This document shows positions 33,380 through 45,534 of a stretch of DNA of 64,000 nt, piece after piece (positions within the stretch are counted from its first letter, which is position 1; each line of letters opens with the position of its first letter). Under the pieces are notes generated by a model, which made no database searches, had not been told where the DNA came from, and saw only the letters and a program-made list of their open reading frames with translations. The position numbers and the translations under genes are program-made. The DNA comes from Reticulitermes speratus (Eukaryota; Arthropoda; Insecta; Blattodea; Rhinotermitidae): contig JAJKFL010000042.1 of assembly GCA_021186555.1 (NCBI GenBank), positions 8,353,281 to 8,417,280 of the forward strand, written 5' to 3'.

Positions 33380-33500
33380 TAATCACTGTTTACTGTTAGA
33401 ATCATATGGAACATACATATAATCACTGTTTACTGTTAGAATCATACGGAACATACATATAATCACTGTTTACCGTTAGAATCATACGGAACATACATAT
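33380..33500 (+). repeat. 40-bp x3 tandem repeat
   Basis: Three copies of aatcactgtttactgttaga followed by atcataYggaacatacatat, differing by two or three substitutions. Confidence 0.9.
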
Positions 33501-33626
33501 ATATTCTGTGGGCCAAATGCAGAATTGTTAATGTCAAACGTGACGGTAAATAGCCTAATTGTTGTTTCTTTAAGGGTTTAGATCCCAAATAAATGTTGAT
33601 TGCTTACACATATCAAGGGGGACCGG

Positions 33627-33872
33627 GATGGTTTAGTCGGGATAGTGACAGCGCTATGGGCTGAACGTCCGCGTTTCGAATCCCGGCAGTGACAAGAGAC
33701 CGTCTTTGGGGCTCACAAAGCCTCCGGGGGTAAAGCGGACGAGCGTAAATTTGACTACACACCATCTAGTGCTGAGGTTAACAATGAGTGGAGCTATACC
33801 TCTGCTCCCTCTATATGCCTTCATGGCGTGGAGAGGGATAACTTTACCCTTTTACCTTTCACAAATTTTTAA
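33627..33872 (+). mobile_element. SINE-C copy 6
   Basis: Head ccgggatggtttagtcggga with B box gtttcgaatcccgg, and a shortened body (gcctccgggggtaaagcgg, ccatctagtgctgaggtta) with the 3' block atgccttcatggcgtgga. Confidence 0.85.
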
Positions 33873-33879
33873 ATGGTTT

Positions 33880-35312
33880 TCTTGAATCTTATCTCCATGT
33901 ACAAACCCTGATGTAATTCAGGTCGGTGCCTTACGTTTACAAAGAGATCATTAAATGTCCGTCGAAAGCAACACTTGTGTATTGAAATCCTAATGTCAGC
34001 TACATGTTTATGCTCTTATTAAGCACGAGGATGGCTTAACACTTGCGGAAAAATGTAGCTGAAATCAGGCGTCTATTACACAATTATTAATTTGACTCAT
34101 ATTTATTGTTTTAAATATGTATACATATATATATACGTATGTATGTATTTACATGAATATGTGTGTTTGTGTCAATTGTCTCTTACCATAGCATTTTGTG
34201 ACCTCAATAGCTATGTACCAGTGAGACCTTAATAATGTACATTTAGTTCAGAATATATCTGGTATATTGAAGTTTATGGTTTATCTCTTACAACGGTATG
34301 TACATGAGTGACAGGATGCTTATATTCTGAGAATAAATTTTTAAACCGAAAGAGCGGTCACTTTCTAATAAAAGTTGCAAAGTTGCTCCCAATATTGAGC
34401 TTCGAGCGGCACCGTTTTATTTACGCTGGCGTTGCCACATAACAGTTCGACTACACGACGCCAGACTTAATTATAGGTCTGTGCGCAGTTCTTAATTAAT
34501 GGAGACAGAAAAGCAATCAGAACATAAGAATGTCTGAACCGTATTTTGAGAGAGATTTCGAATTTCAACGTTTGAGCATATTTTGAATCATCCAGTCATC
34601 GTCGACTTCCAGCATCCTCATAGAGATTTCAACTCTTAAAATGAAAGCGGTAACTATACATACCACCACCATTAAAAGTAGAAGCATTAATTTTTTCCTG
34701 AATTTTCCTAAATGTTTGCGTATGATTATCGAAACAGAAGTTTTTTTTCCCATAAACAGCATTAATCAATTCATGTTTGGAATAGAGTCGCATTCCAAGT
34801 CGCGTTGTTTTCTGTGAGGTAGGAACTGCATGCTCCAGGAGGTTTATTAATACCCAATCATGCCCTTTTTAAGAGGAATAGTACTGAAATGATGAATGTC
34901 CTTATTTTATATTCAGCAATTTACCATAAACCATATATATTGAAGTATGACTTTTATAGCCTTCTGGCAACCACTATGAGGACAGGACGATAGGAAACGA
35001 GGCACGTCAAGGATGTGTAAATGCGAAATGGATTCAAGTGGCCCTGGATAATGTCCAGTGGTGTGCCCTTGTGAAGATGCTGATGACATTTGTGTGTCCA
35101 TAAGAAGATAAATATTGTTCATCAGCTTAGAGTCTGTCAGATTTGTCACTAATACTCCATTCACTGCTTCCAATCCCCTAGTTTCGTTCAGCAAATTACT
35201 GTTAATTTTTCAGGCTAGTAAGTTCTCCGAATGTAAGTAGATAAATTAAGAAATATGTAAAAATAAGATCAGTTAGCAAAACTGTAAACTTTAAAATATT
35301 AAATGACATTGC
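33880..35312. other. No recognisable feature
   Basis: About 1.4 kb. Minus-strand frames at 34565-34762 and 34913-35194 have no motif. No repeat shared with the rest of the window. Confidence 0.4.
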
Positions 35313-35540
35313 ACCTTTTAAAGCTTATTGATTGCTTTATGTACCACCAGGTTTAACAGTCAAAAGTTTAAAATTCTGCCCATACGGTGTATTTATGTGT
35401 TTTATGGCTCTCAGAACAAACAGAGAATTCTGCCTTTTGTAGCATTAACTTATTTGCTTTTTAATCATGATGGAGGGTGTTTACTGCGCGGTACGAACAG
35501 TGTCTTTGGATAAAACAGATTACGTTTGGCCGTCAAGTGG
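35313..35540. mobile_element. TTAA-MITE copy 2
   Basis: Matches 22367-22580 along its length (accttttaaagc, tttactgcgcggtacgaac, aagtggttaa). The right flank is TTAA, while the left flank reads TGCA. Older than copy 1. Confidence 0.65.
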
Positions 35541-35562
35541 TTAACGGATAGAAACTGATATT

Positions 35563-35596
35563 TAATTATTATTATTATTATTATTATTATTATTTA
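35563..35596 (+). repeat. (ATT)n microsatellite
   Basis: About eleven att units just before the 49-bp array. Confidence 0.95.
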
Positions 35597-35604
35597 CTGC
35601 AATT

Positions 35605-36535
35605 GGGTTTTCACCCGGTGGCAGTAGTCCTTACACTAGTACACACAATACAAATGTTTTCACCCGGTGGCAGTAGTCCTTACACTAGTACACACAATAC
35701 AAATGTTTTCACCCGGTGGCAGTAGTCCTTACACTAGTACACACAATACAAATGTTTTCACCCGGTGGCAGTAGTCCTTACACTAGTACACACAATACAA
35801 ATGTTTTCATCCGGTGGCAGTAGTCCTTACACTAGTACACACAATACAAATGTTTTCACCGGGTGGCAGTAGTCCTTACACTAGTACACACAATACAAAT
35901 GTTTTCACCCGGTGGCAGTAGTCCTTACACTAGTACACACAATACAAATGTTTTCATCCGGTGGCAGTAGTCCTTACACTAGTAACAACAATACAAATGT
36001 TTTCACCCGGTGCAGTAGTCTTACACTAGTACACACAATACAAATGTTTTCACCGTGGCAGTAGTTTCTTACACTAGTACACACAATACAAATGTTTTCA
36101 CCCGGTGGCAGTAGTCCTTACACTAGTACACACAATACAAATGTTTTCACCCGGTGGCAGTAGTCCTTACACTAGTACACACAATACAAATGTTTTCACC
36201 CGGTGGCAGTAGTCCTTACACTAGTACACACAATACAAATGTTTTCACCCGGTGGCAGTAGTCCTTACACTAGTACACACAATACAAATGTTTTCACCCG
36301 GTGGCAGTAGTCCTTACACTAGTACACACAATACAAATGTTTTCACCCGGTGGCAGTAGTCCTTACACTAGTACACACAATACAAATGTTTTCACCCGGT
36401 GGCAGTAGTCCTTACACTAGTACACACAATACAAATGTTTTCACCCGGTGGCAGTAGTCCTTACACTAGTACACACAATACAAATGTTTTTCACCCGGTG
36501 GCAGTAGCCCTTACACTAGTACACACAATACAAAT
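35605..36535 (+). repeat. 49-bp x~19 tandem array
   Basis: Units contain ttttcacccggtggcagtag, then tccttacactagtacacaca. Most are identical. Indels and substitutions are concentrated in the units near 35980-36080. No link to a mobile element is seen. Confidence 0.95.
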
Positions 36536-36589
36536 GGACATATAAATATACATAAAAATAACAATACAAAACAAACTATACACAATTAC

Positions 36590-36815
36590 AAAACAAAATA
36601 CATACAGTAAATACAAGTACACACATTAGAACACCGTACACACATTACAAAAACATCCACACCTTACAATAGCATCCACTTCTTACAAAAGCATCCACTC
36701 CTTACAAAAGCATCCACACCTTACAAAAACATCCAAACCTTACAAATACATCCACACCTTACAAAAACACCCACACACAATACAAAACAAAATACATACA
36801 GTAAATACAAGTACT
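36590..36815 (+). repeat. Degenerate ~19-bp repeats and a 26-bp duplication
   Basis: About six units like catccacaccttacaaaag (36653-36772), bracketed by two copies of aaaatacatacagtaaatac at about 36594 and 36788. They share the cacttacaa/acaca flavour of the array upstream, so they may be its decayed shoulder. Confidence 0.75.
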
Positions 36816-36819
36816 GTAA

Positions 36820-37885
36820 ATAGGCAAAATTTTGGAGATATGCGATAGTAATAATTTTCAGTAACTTTATGCGTAGGCTGAGGAAAAGCGAGGAGAATCT
36901 CAGTTACCATAACTGGTAACGGGGACTAAATTCAAAATTGTTACTAGCGAAATACATGTCTACAGTGTCATCACTGCACTGTTGTGCCCGCTAAGTTTGT
37001 TTATTTATCCGTGGTTTGTTTGACGATTCCCAGTAACTCTCATTATATATGTAGCTTCGAATGACAAGATGATTCATGATTGATGAATTGGAAAGAATGT
37101 AGAAGGAATGAGTCGGGGCCCATTTCAACGTTGTTATTTCTGCATTTTGCTGGAGGGACTGAAGAAAACCCGAAAATCAGTGTATAGCCGGTGTTGCGGG
37201 CGATATCCTAACCTTGTAGCTCCCTAATACAAATCAGACGTGTTTGTACGTGAGTTGACGTGCTGATTGGTGCGGCAGAAGCCTTCGCGTTAAGAAGAAT
37301 TGGAGGAAGGAACAGAAGCAATTAAAATTAGCATTACGTCAATAATGCGTGTGAAATTAATTGAACATGTTATAAACACAGTCATGGTAACGGAATTTGG
37401 ATTTGTTGCTAATGCCGTTGGTGACTGTGATGTATTAGTAGGAAGTAACCACGGTATCTAATACTATTCCCGACCTTTGCCATATCAGCTTGTTCAGTCT
37501 CGCAGTGTAGGCTCTTTTGGAGAGAAGTGTGTTGTTTACGGGTTTATCGTGTTTCCAGAAAATGTCATGACGTCGTTAGGAAATTTTCACCTCACTTCCA
37601 CTCAGCTAAGTGGTTTTTGCTGTGAGACTTTACAAACACAGGGTAAACTTAAGAGCCATTCCGTCCTTTGTGATGAAAGCTGTAAAGATCTTCGTACAAT
37701 AAGTTTGTTTGTCTTCTAGACTGTACTTAATAATGTCGTGTTTTGATAACCCAGATATTCTATTTATAAATCCAGAAGAGCTACAGAATTACAGTACCTG
37801 ATATTTCATCCAATCACATTTTAAATTACACGAGTTTTTATTTAAATGATAGCTTTGTATTATGCTGAAATTTTAACATTTCGGA
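36820..37885. other. No recognisable feature
   Basis: An 80-residue frame at 37477-37719 has no motif. Nothing shared. Confidence 0.4.
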
Positions 37886-37888
37886 ACG

Positions 37889-38281
37889 TAGATCAAATAT
37901 ACGTGGAAAGTTTTGAAACTTGGTGTTGGAAAAGGATGGAGAAGATCAGTTGGACCGATCGTGTGAGAAATGAAGAAGTATTACACAGAGTCTAAGGAGG
38001 AGAGGAATATCGTACATACAATAAAAGAAGAAAGGCTAACTGGATTGGTCACATCTTGCGTTGAAACTGCCTTCTAAAACACGTGATTGAAGGAAAGTTA
38101 GATGGAAGGATAGAAATGACGGGAAGACGAGTAAGAAGGCGTAAGCAGCTACTTGATGACCTTAAGGAAAAGATAAGATACTGGAAAGTGAGAAAGAAAA
38201 AGCGCTATATCTCACTCTGCGGAGAACTCGCTTTGGAAGAAGCTATGGACTTTTCGTAAGACAGACTACAGAATGAATGAA
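37889..38281 (+). pseudogene. LINE-P copy 3, decayed ORF2 tail
   Basis: Plus-strand fragment corresponding to the last ~125 codons: YVESFETWCWKRMEKISWTD, then a stop and a frameshift after HRV, later ANWIGHILR. It ends in the family tail (acagaatgaatgaaatgaat). Older than copies 1 and 2. No clear target duplication. Confidence 0.85.
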
Positions 38282-38284
38282 ATG

Positions 38285-38780
38285 AATGACTGGAGTTTGT
38301 TATTTAAAAATTGAATGAAGGTGTAAATTATCATATGGTATATAAATTATTAAATTCGCCCCATTCACCACCCTCTTTCAGTAATTGTTTAATTAATTTA
38401 TTTATGTATTTTTTCATACATATATTCATGACCTTCCACTCAATTTTATAGAAGATTAATATACTTCAGTCTGTACTTAAGCATGAGGTAATCTTGTATG
38501 TATATTTGAATTACATTTCTTCTCAGTGTCTGTGTTTATCTTTCTCAAAAAGTGCAACATTTAAATTTAGCCACCCGATAATACTTATTAAATAGGAACA
38601 CGCACAAAACTGAACTTCTTTCCACTCTTAATATGTGTATATAATTATTTAATTAATGCTTTGTGTATGTTGAAAATCTTAGATTTAAAAGTACTTGGAA
38701 AAGCAAGTAGTTTTATATAAACAACACAACACGTTCAGTTCACGCAACTCACTCACAATTGATATCTAATATCTAATCAG
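38285..38780. other. No recognisable feature
   Basis: AT-rich, nothing recognised. Confidence 0.4.
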
Positions 38781-38781
38781 T

Positions 38782-38819
38782 ACACAACTTGTTTCGATCC
38801 TAGGACCATCATTAGGTGT
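38782..38819 (-). ncRNA. Hammerhead-like motif, single arm
   Basis: Helix I ACAC/GTGT, first core box CTAATGA (G5 changed to A), extra T, helix II about 5 bp (GGTCCT/AGGATC), GAAAC. The core substitution argues against activity. Confidence 0.3.
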
Positions 38820-39015
38820 GCCATATAAGATTCAGTACAAGTAAAAAGGGTAATCTTTATGAGATCTCACAAAATATCCAACAATCTACGAGTATTTGTT
38901 ACAATAAATATTGTAACTTGCATTTGTCACGGTTTTGATACATAATGTAATATTACAAAAAGTTTTTGAATTAAAAATATAAATCTTGATTTCAGGCTTC
39001 GTCCGCGATGTTGAT

Positions 39016-39247
39016 GAGATCTACGCTCTTCTGGGATATTACACGGCGTCGTGTGGTAACTGTCATCACGCCTACTGATTGCTACCCACGCGCGTACTTT
39101 CCATGAATCTACGTCATAGGTTGCTGGCTTCTTTCTTTCCTACTCGGACTCTTGACCCGTGAAAATGGGACGACACGTTGTCCCGAAACGTCGGTAAACA
39201 ATTACCACACGACGCCGCGTAATATCTCAGAAGAGCGCAGATCTCTT
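39016..39247. repeat. G-type foldback
   Basis: Left arm gagatctacgctcttctggg is mirrored by cagaagagcgcagatctct, with cggcgtcgtgtggtaa inverted in the right arm. The right half has helix II GGGAC/GTCCC (39167-39171 with 39180-39184), then GAAACGTCGGTA, but CGTGAAAA in place of CTGANGA. Confidence 0.7.
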
Positions 39248-39249
39248 AA

Positions 39250-40585
39250 AATTTAAACATTTTTTAAGAAGCTTTGTTCAATAATCTTTGAAATTTATAA
39301 ATCCTTTGAGTCCTGGATTCTAATAATTGCTGGCTTTGCAGTAGGGTCACGCAGGGCATATGAAGTTTGTCAGCTAAAACGTATGTATGTCCATTAGATG
39401 CGATGTCTTTTTAGGTATTTTAAAATAGGTGAGGTGTGAGTAATGGCTGTGTAAGACACACGTCGATACAATCTCTTATATTGCTCCGAAGATTTTTCTC
39501 TTTTTCATTCCTTCCTGGTTACCTCTCGCTTTTATTCCTTCCGGTTATTATTTGGTGTCAGATTCCATTCAGATCGGAGTTTGTATATATCAGTTTGTTC
39601 CGTGGGTCAACGCCTCGATGTCACTTGCCGTGTGTTCGCTACAGTGACAGCCTGTCAATCGTAGCAAAAACTTCATCGTCCACGATTCCAAGGAAGAACA
39701 CGACCTTTCGGAAACGGGAAATATGTGAGTCCCAGGGTTAAAGGGCAGGGAGACTGATATAGAGGTACTTGCTTGACGTGGGTTGTCGATTGATTGGGTA
39801 GAGCTTCTCCTGTCGGATCCAACTGATTAAGTGCCACCCACCCTTGTACGTTGGGACGGGAGCAGATCCAATTCCCGGAAAGTCGTAGCTTAAATGCTAG
39901 ACGACTGTCCAAATCCTTAACGAACCTTAAGCGTGTTCTCTATTTTGATAATCGGTCTACTGGCTGTTGTACGGTTTATATACTCAGACTCTGTTTTATA
40001 ATATTTAACTGTGAACTGGGTGGATATTCTAACACAGATTTTCTGAAACTGGAATGTCAGTTTTCTTAGAAATGAGGTGGAAAATTCTTAATTGAATAGC
40101 TTTTCCGCTTTACCACCCGTCGAGAGTTGGATAACTTCTGTTCTGCGTTCTACAGAGAACCCATATTTTTGCCAATGAACAAAGACAAGGAGGAGGAGAG
40201 CAGAATAAAACAAATTACTTCCTGATACACAATGCCTGAAGCCTTAATTAGGCAAAGCCGGTGTGGGGGATGTTAATACAATAAACACTTTCCGCATAGA
40301 ATCTGACGGCAGAAACGGTGGGGGGGGGGAGGCGTTGCTAATGGTCGATAATATCGACTGACGAGCCGTCTTTCCTTTGGCCATGGCCTTCCGCAGTACT
40401 GTTAACAATAGGCGGTTCGTAACGCTATCTAGTTTCCACTGGTGAAGACTGGTGTCAAGAAGGGAACCGTGGTGGTTTCAGCTTTATGCGTTTCAGGCAT
40501 TGGCGGATGCATAATGTCTGTGGTGGCTCTGAAGAGTAAAAGAATGACTGCAGTTACAAACTATAAACATTTAAATATTTGTACT
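39250..40585. other. No recognisable feature
   Basis: Frames of 101, 79, 72 and 96 residues overlap on both strands without recognisable motifs. Confidence 0.4.
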
Positions 40586-40590
40586 CTTTT

Positions 40591-41113
40591 AGGCGCATTC
40601 GCAAAATTGATAAAAACCACTATTAGATTCGTCATGTCTGTCTGTTCGTCCCTCCGCATGGAACAAATCTGCTCTCAGAGCAAGGATTTTCATGAAGATT
40701 TATACTTGGGGATTTTTTCGAAAATCTGTTGATAAAATCCAAGTTTTATTAAAATATGGCAAGAATACTGTATACGTTACGTGAAACCCTGTGTAAATTT
40801 TAGACAATGTCTCGCTGAATCCTTCTTAGAATGAGAAATGTTACGGACAAAAGTTGTAAAGGAAATCAAAACACATACTTTGAGGTAAATAATTTTTTTT
40901 CGAAAGTCGTTCTGTTTTTGAGATAATGTAGAAAAATATGGTACAGGCAATCAGCCCACAGATGACAATATAATACGGCGCATGCGCTTTGCATGCTGGA
41001 TAACTAAGGCTACAGACACACACACACACTCTCTCAAAATGCATAATGCTTATAGCTTTTCCGCGGCAACAATGGTAAGGCTAAAGCGCCTCATTGTTAA
41101 GTTATACGTTATG
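40591..41113 (+). mobile_element. MITE-B copy 4
   Basis: Starts aggcgcattcgcaaaattg and keeps the cggcgcatgcgctttgcatg block. The right terminus has diverged (ggtaaggctaaagcgcctc), so the inverted pairing is partly lost. Confidence 0.8.
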
Positions 41114-42160
41114 CCTTGTTTCTCAGTTGGCCTAGCACGCGATTTTTTTCGCTGGGTTTGCTTAACAGGAAATAAATTTTTTATTTCTTTCAAAACAAAT
41201 TTGTATTCAGTTATAATTTTATGCTACATGCATATTATCGTATTTTTCACCAAACGGCGCACTTTTCCCCCAAAATCACCTCGTATCATAACACCAGACT
41301 GTGTTAAGTTGTTAAATCTACGAAAATACGTTGCTAATTATAGAGTACAACTTACCATTTGTAACGTCTTATAAGACAAAGTATGGTACGTATTCTTATA
41401 TGTAAGTACTTAAATAAACTTCGTAAACAGTAGCATATATAATAAATCTTGATCTACACTCTCGCTCAACTCAAGGTAAGCTCACGGTCAGGGATTTTGT
41501 TTAGAATATTCACACTGAACTCTCTTACGGCATTCGAGTACAGTTCATTTTGTTTTGAATATTTTCGGAAATTCGAGCAATGGAAATTTGCTTGCAACTG
41601 CATTGTTTTGGGGTCAGTATTATTTCGAAGATTACCTACTGGCACTACAGAGCCTCGTGCCCAATAAATATGCTGTGAGGCCTCACTGAGAAACAGAAAA
41701 GCACATACGTCAAGTGTCCGTCATTATATCCGTTGTGAATTAAAACTGTGTGTAGACAAGGCGGTCATAAAAATCCCTAATATATATAAATATGTGAGAA
41801 TCTGCTCACTCTTCCTTGAGTCATGGGGACGCGCAGATAGACACGACGTTTCTCATATGCTCATTTTTATAACTTCGTTTCGAAAACACCAAAAACGAAA
41901 TATGTAACATCACAATGCTTGCGATATTTGGGGTTTTTACAGAGGTGTAATCGATGATTCTAGTCGCCTGGGATGTGACGCTGTGTGTCTGGTTGTTTTC
42001 TGACGTTTCGAGCGAAACCTTTCGCTTACGAAAATATACAGTGTCACATCCCATGCAACCGGAATCCTTGGTCAGTAATCTTGTCTGTTATTTACAGCCT
42101 TAGGTATGTCTGTTGCCTTGTATTGTAAATGCAAAATACAGTACTCTCATCATTAAGTCA
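41114..42160. other. Mostly featureless; decayed G-type hairpin
   Basis: At 41940-42060 gggatgtgacgctgtgtgtc and its inverted partner acagtgtcacatccc bracket gacgtttcgagcgaaacctt, a small palindrome of the G type. The rest shows nothing. Confidence 0.4.
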
Positions 42161-42167
42161 CACACTT

Positions 42168-42460
42168 GGGCCGTGCCATGGCTCAGGCGATTACTCGCTG
42201 GCCTCCCACCGCGTGAGGTCCGGGTTCGATCCCGGGTCGCTCCATGTGGCATTTGTGGTGGGAAAAGTGGCACTGGGACAGGTTTTTCCCCGAGTGCTTC
42301 GGTTTTCCCCTGTCAATTTCATTCCACCGGTGCTCCATTACTTGGAAAAGTGAAAAAAAAACTGATCATCTTTCTCTTCATCTTCATCACAGGGTTGCAC
42401 AATAAGCCTCAAGGCTGCGGTGCGTCCGTAGCATCTGCTGCGGGGCCCTTCACCACAAAA
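42168..42460 (+). mobile_element. SINE-I copy 5
   Basis: Full head (B box gggttcgatcccggg) and body through ctgctgcggggcccttcacc. Only a weak aagtca repeat flanks it. The 124- and 74-residue frames are translations of this element. Confidence 0.85.
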
Positions 42461-42464
42461 AAGT

Positions 42465-44985
42465 CATATACGTTTATGGTTGTCTAATGAAAAAGGAGGT
42501 ATGTATTATGCAGTTGGCGCCCCTGATTTATACAGTTTCGACTGAATCGTATGTCGCGTTGACGTAACTTCCTGTGGTTTTAGTTTGAACTTTTTGGATG
42601 AAATTATTTGTCTGAAACAAAACAGAAATAGGATTTTTAAGCAGCTAAAATGAACGTCACTAAAGGTAATTGAATTACGATTTTCCAATTAAATTTGAGA
42701 GCGATTAAACGTAGAAGTAAAAGAGGATTATGTTACGTAACCGCTGTTGGGAACGGAGTGGAGGGGGGGGGGGGTTACCAGCTTATGGGGTTTTGGAGGG
42801 GGGCCTTATCAAATCAGAGTCAAAATGAGGCAGATAAGACGCTATCAGTCTGAGTGTTTGGAACTCGGTAACACACTTGAACGACGGCGACTCGAATGTT
42901 TAATTCACTGTCAGAATAGACGTGACAGTAAATAAGTAAATTTTTGTGGAATACAGAATTTCATCAAAATCGGAAGAAATTTTTAGAAAAAGGTGTGAAA
43001 TTTGGTTCACGTCCGTAAGTAAAGTATTGCCTTCACTGCGCCGATGTTCAAAAAAAAATCGTGATTACTCAATATCAGTATGTGGAAATTTTTTTATGTC
43101 GAATTTGGCCCACATCCATCGACAAATGTGTAACGTACGCATTGAAAATCGTTTATTCTCCTGTGTAAAGTATGACCGCCAAGGAGCCGATTTTCACGGA
43201 AATCGCCCTTGTTCGATGTGCCGAATTTCCTGAAAATCTTACAGACGGTACTAAGCCACCGACACAGAACGGACTGACATGGTCCTCGCATAAAGTATTC
43301 ATTTTTACTTCTTAGACAACCCCTAAGAAGGAATATCTTAAGATCAGTTTGTCAGTCCTTTCTGTTCATACGACTTTCTGCCTGTGTGTAAATTCGCCCT
43401 TCTTTGAATTTGATTTTCCGTCCAACTTTCCACTTTTCCATTGAGTTGTCGCTATATTGATCTGACATTCTGCTCCCAGTGACACGAATTATGGCACTTC
43501 CAGACCCCAGAATTTGGAATACGTACCGTATTTTCTTCTGTTCTTCAGTGTACTGGTGAAGCAAATCTGATGAGCTACTTACAGTATCATCATCACCATA
43601 ATCAAAAGAAAATAAAAACCAAAAAAAAAAAATTTTTTAAATTTTGTTTACCCCTTCTTTCTCAGAAGAACTAAAATAGTTTTGTGCTGAAATAAAACTG
43701 ACTTTACATTTTGAATCTTCACTGCCCAAATTCAAAATATCCTCTTTTGTGAGCCTGGAAGGAAGGTTTGAGAGCGAGCTCATCTTAAGGTGTGAGGAGC
43801 TCTGATATAAACTGGTTAAAAGCAGTAGTATTCAATTGGAACATTAGAGTAATTTTCTAAACCGTCTTTGCTAAAATGGTGTCATCATTAATGCAAGAGT
43901 GATTTATGATTAACTTACGTGGTTTGGCTCAACACGGAACAGCAGGAGATATGCTAAATATCATGTTTCGTAAGATTGAGCCATCGTAACGAGAATAATG
44001 TGCAATGTAATAGCCTGACACTGTATGTTAGAAAGCACTGTGAACTTCGAACGTGAGTTGCTACAAACGTTATGTTAAGTTACGTGTCTGAAATATACAA
44101 CCAAGGAGACATCTCATATCAAGGACTCAAGTGAGAGCTAATTGCTTCGTGCCAAGACTGACAAATATTCTGTACAGCCTGTACTGACACAGTTATTTCC
44201 ACAATACAAATATGTGTGCCTACTGTTCTATTATAAAAGGATTTACACCATGAAGATTGTTGTCATCTAGGATGAGACACCCTATAGTCTCACTCAGCTA
44301 CCCTGACGATGGAGGCAACAATTATTTATTATGTCTTGTGGTTAACGATATTTCGGGAAAATATACTGCCTCCATTTTCAGGATTAGAGCCATGTGGTGT
44401 GTCTGGTAATTGCGTTAAGACCTTACAGCATGCGAAAAAATACTACTTGCTGGTAGTCGAGATGTGTAACATTTATGTACACTGTTTGAATTTTTTAAAG
44501 GTTTTTTAATTTATTTTAGATGAAATAACCTTTCACCATGAGAACCCCAAATAATTTATCAATATTCTGGAAAGTTCACGACGATTGAAAGAAGTTGAAA
44601 CGTCAGATAAGTCGTGTTATAAATTTAATTTGGAGTCTCCTATCCATCGTTATTGGCCATTTAGTGTGTATTCTGTTGCACAGAGTCGTTGGTCTTGTTG
44701 CAAAAACTGATTTGAAGGTTTGTAAATATGTGTGTCATTCTGTGCATGACCTGCCAAAATTCCTTCTTAAATCTTTGTTTTGACATCAGACAAAACAACT
44801 GTAATACGTATAAACAAACTGTTTACAGGCCTTTGGGAGTACCTGATAAACATACGTATCTGGTATAATGGTTAGAATTCTTTTAAAATTCAATGAAATT
44901 AATTCGAAAATCGGGAAGGTATGTATATGTAGAATTGTCAATGCCAATCGCTTTATTAGTAGGCTTAATAAAATACGTATGACCA
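42465..44985. other. No gene; one decayed G-type foldback
   Basis: About 2.5 kb. Around 44299-44395 ccctgacgatggaggca faces an inverted gcctccattttcagg, a G-type foldback. Frames up to 95 residues have no domains. A poly-A run lies at 43620-43632 and a poly-G run at 42764-42773. Confidence 0.4.
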
Positions 44986-44999
44986 ATTAATGAATATTT

Positions 45000-45523
45000 A
45001 GCCGATCCCAGTGGCCGCGCGGTCTAAGGCGTGGGTCTTCGGCCGCTCGCTTACTAGGATCGTGGGTTCGAATCCCACCGGGGGCATGAAGGTTTGTGTT
45101 GTGTTTGTTGTATAAGGACGGTAGTATGGAACGTAAAGTGACATGAAGGACAAAAGGCTTTAATACAGTACAAAACCGGATAAAAAAAATCCCGCCGGGG
45201 GCATGGATGTTTGTGTTGTGTTTGTATAAGGACAGTAGTATGGAACGTAAAGTGACATGAAGGACAGAAGGATTTAAAAGTACAAAAATGGATCAAAGGG
45301 AAAAACGGGACAGAAAAAAAAAAATCCCGCCGGGGGCATGGATGTCTGTCTCTTGTGAGTGTTGTGTGTTGTCAGGTAGAGGTCTCTGCGACGGGCTGGT
45401 CACTCGTCCAGAGGAGTCCTACCGAGTGTGGTGTGTCTAAATGAATGTGTGATCGTGAAGCGTCGAAAAATGAGGCGGCCTAGGCCCCCTAAGGGCTGTC
45501 GAGCCATAGGAAAAAAAAAAATC
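45000..45523 (+). mobile_element. SINE-D chained trimer
   Basis: Order: one complete tRNA-like head plus D2 body (45001-45188); a headless second D2 unit beginning tcccgccgggggcatgg (45189-45322); a headless D1 unit beginning with the same junction (45323-45523). A-runs separate the units. An exact 11-bp target duplication aatgaatattt at 44989-44999 and 45524-45534 encloses the whole chain, showing a single insertion event. Confidence 0.9.
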
Positions 45524-45534
45524 AATGAATATTT

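Noticed and set aside
42113-42487. 124-residue frame
   Set aside because: Translation of SINE-I copy 5, including its tRNA-like head.
45001-45088. Possible tRNA gene (also 46291, 10447, 47680, 5740)
   Set aside because: Same tRNA-like head at many sites, always joined to SINE bodies, A-tails and target duplications; no proper acceptor stem pairing.
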